DNA of 64,000 nucleotides from Neorhizobium galegae bv. orientalis str. HAMBI 540 (lineage in GTDB: Bacteria > Pseudomonadota > Alphaproteobacteria > Rhizobiales > Rhizobiaceae): positions 1,550,001-1,614,000 of the forward strand of contig NZ_HG938354.1 of the NCBI RefSeq assembly GCF_000731315.1, written 5' to 3'. The notes beneath the pieces were generated by a model, which saw nothing but the letters and a program-made list of their open reading frames with translations, did not search any database and had not been told where the DNA came from. Below are positions 63,560 to 64,000 of this stretch, one piece after another (within the stretch, counting starts at the first letter, position 1; every line of letters begins with the position of its first letter). The translations under genes and the position numbers were made by a program.

Positions 63560-64000
63560 TCGACGTCGAAAACCTCACCGTGCGGTTTGGCCCGCGCACG
63601 CCGCTCGTTGTGAAGGGCATCAGCTTCACCGTCGAACGCGGGAAATCCTTCGGCCTCGTCGGCGAATCCGGCTGCGGCAAATCCACCGTGCTCCGCGCGA
63701 TTTCCGGCCTCAACCGCAATTACGGCGGACGGATTTCGCTGGATGGCAAGCCGCTGGAGCCGGAACGGAGCAAAGCCTTCTTCCGCGACGTCCAGATGGT
63801 CTTCCAGGACCCCTACGGCTCGCTGCATCCGCGCAAGACAGTTCGCTCGCAGTTGATCGAACCACTGCGCAATCAGAACCTGCCGATCAAGGAAAACGCT
63901 GTTTCCGACGTGCTGAAAGCAGTCGGTCTCGATCCCGGCCTGGGCTATCGGTTCCCGCATCAGCTTTCCGGCGGCCAGCGGCAGCGCGTCGCGATCGCCC
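63556..64000 (+). CDS. ABC transporter ATPase (DppF type), 3' end outside window
   Basis: The first 148 codons are inside the window; the start overlaps the preceding stop by four bases (ATGA). It begins MIDVENLTVRFGPRTPLVVK with Walker A GESGCGKST, the Q-loop FQDPYGSLHPRKT and the signature LSGGQRQRVAIA just at the window edge. Second ATPase of the dpp-type transporter. Confidence 0.9.
   Translation, partial: MIDVENLTVRFGPRTPLVVKGISFTVERGKSFGLVGESGCGKSTVLRAISGLNRNYGGRISLDGKPLEPERSKAFFRDVQMVFQDPYGSLHPRKTVRSQLIEPLRNQNLPIKENAVSDVLKAVGLDPGLGYRFPHQLSGGQRQRVAIA

Noticed and set aside
1..64000. CRISPR arrays, rRNA and tRNA genes
   Set aside because: No regularly spaced direct repeats, no rRNA-like segments and no convincing cloverleaf with TTCRA loop were seen by eye; a covariance-model search would be decisive.

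Overview
The window looks like chromosome or large-replicon DNA of an alphaproteobacterium, most likely of the Rhizobiaceae (Rhizobium/Agrobacterium/Ensifer group). The grounds are inference from content: high GC, dense ABC-uptake operons each with its own LysR, RpiR or GntR regulator, a RirA-type iron-responsive operator (TGA-N9-TCA) before a siderophore operon, a BA14K-family remnant, and a coxMNOP-type alternative terminal oxidase. I see no rRNA, tRNA or CRISPR array.

Layout, 1-16 kb: an uptake/catabolic set on the minus strand (family-5 binding protein, DapA-type aldolase, start of a nucleoside hydrolase) faces a LysR regulator. Then come dinB (DNA polymerase IV), a stretch of small orphan genes (cspA, a frameshifted BA14K remnant, short hypotheticals), a ParD/ParE toxin-antitoxin pair with a dyad operator, and a five-gene siderophore operon on the minus strand (TonB receptor, esterase, FhuC-, FhuD- and FhuB-like proteins) behind an IRO box.

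16-25 kb: an RpiR regulator faces a minus-strand set of hydantoin-racemase-like enzyme, NMT1-like binding protein without a signal peptide, MalK/MalG/MalF-type ABC transporter with its binding protein, and an M24-fold protein that has lost its metal ligands (creatinase-like). 25-28 kb is an accessory island: a truncated family-3 binding protein followed by a tightly overlapping operon of a putative winged-helix protein, a nucleotidyltransferase and a PP2C-type phosphatase. This is the best candidate for an undescribed toxin-antitoxin or defence module.

28-40 kb: two LysR regulators, each divergent from stress or detoxification genes (VOC protein and SDR; MFS exporter and Tat-exported hydrolase), a cytochrome P460-like / DUF4405 / cyclophilin-like operon, and paoABC for a periplasmic molybdenum aldehyde oxidase. 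40-47 kb: a one-carbon cluster with a branched-chain-type binding protein, a GcvT/LigM-type tetrahydrofolate-dependent demethylase, a LysR protein with two HTH domains, a MetF-like reductase, PurU, and a broken folD. Together these would carry a substrate methyl group through THF to formate. An amidase fragment follows.

47-53 kb: cytochrome c plus a complete alternative heme-copper oxidase operon and a DUF2189 membrane protein. 53-57 kb is a second accessory island: a tyrosine recombinase broken by frameshifts, then a GSU2403-family nucleotidyltransferase behind a perfect 32-bp dyad. 57-64 kb: a FadR-type regulator facing a sugar-acid dehydratase and a dpp-type ABC transporter that runs off the window end.
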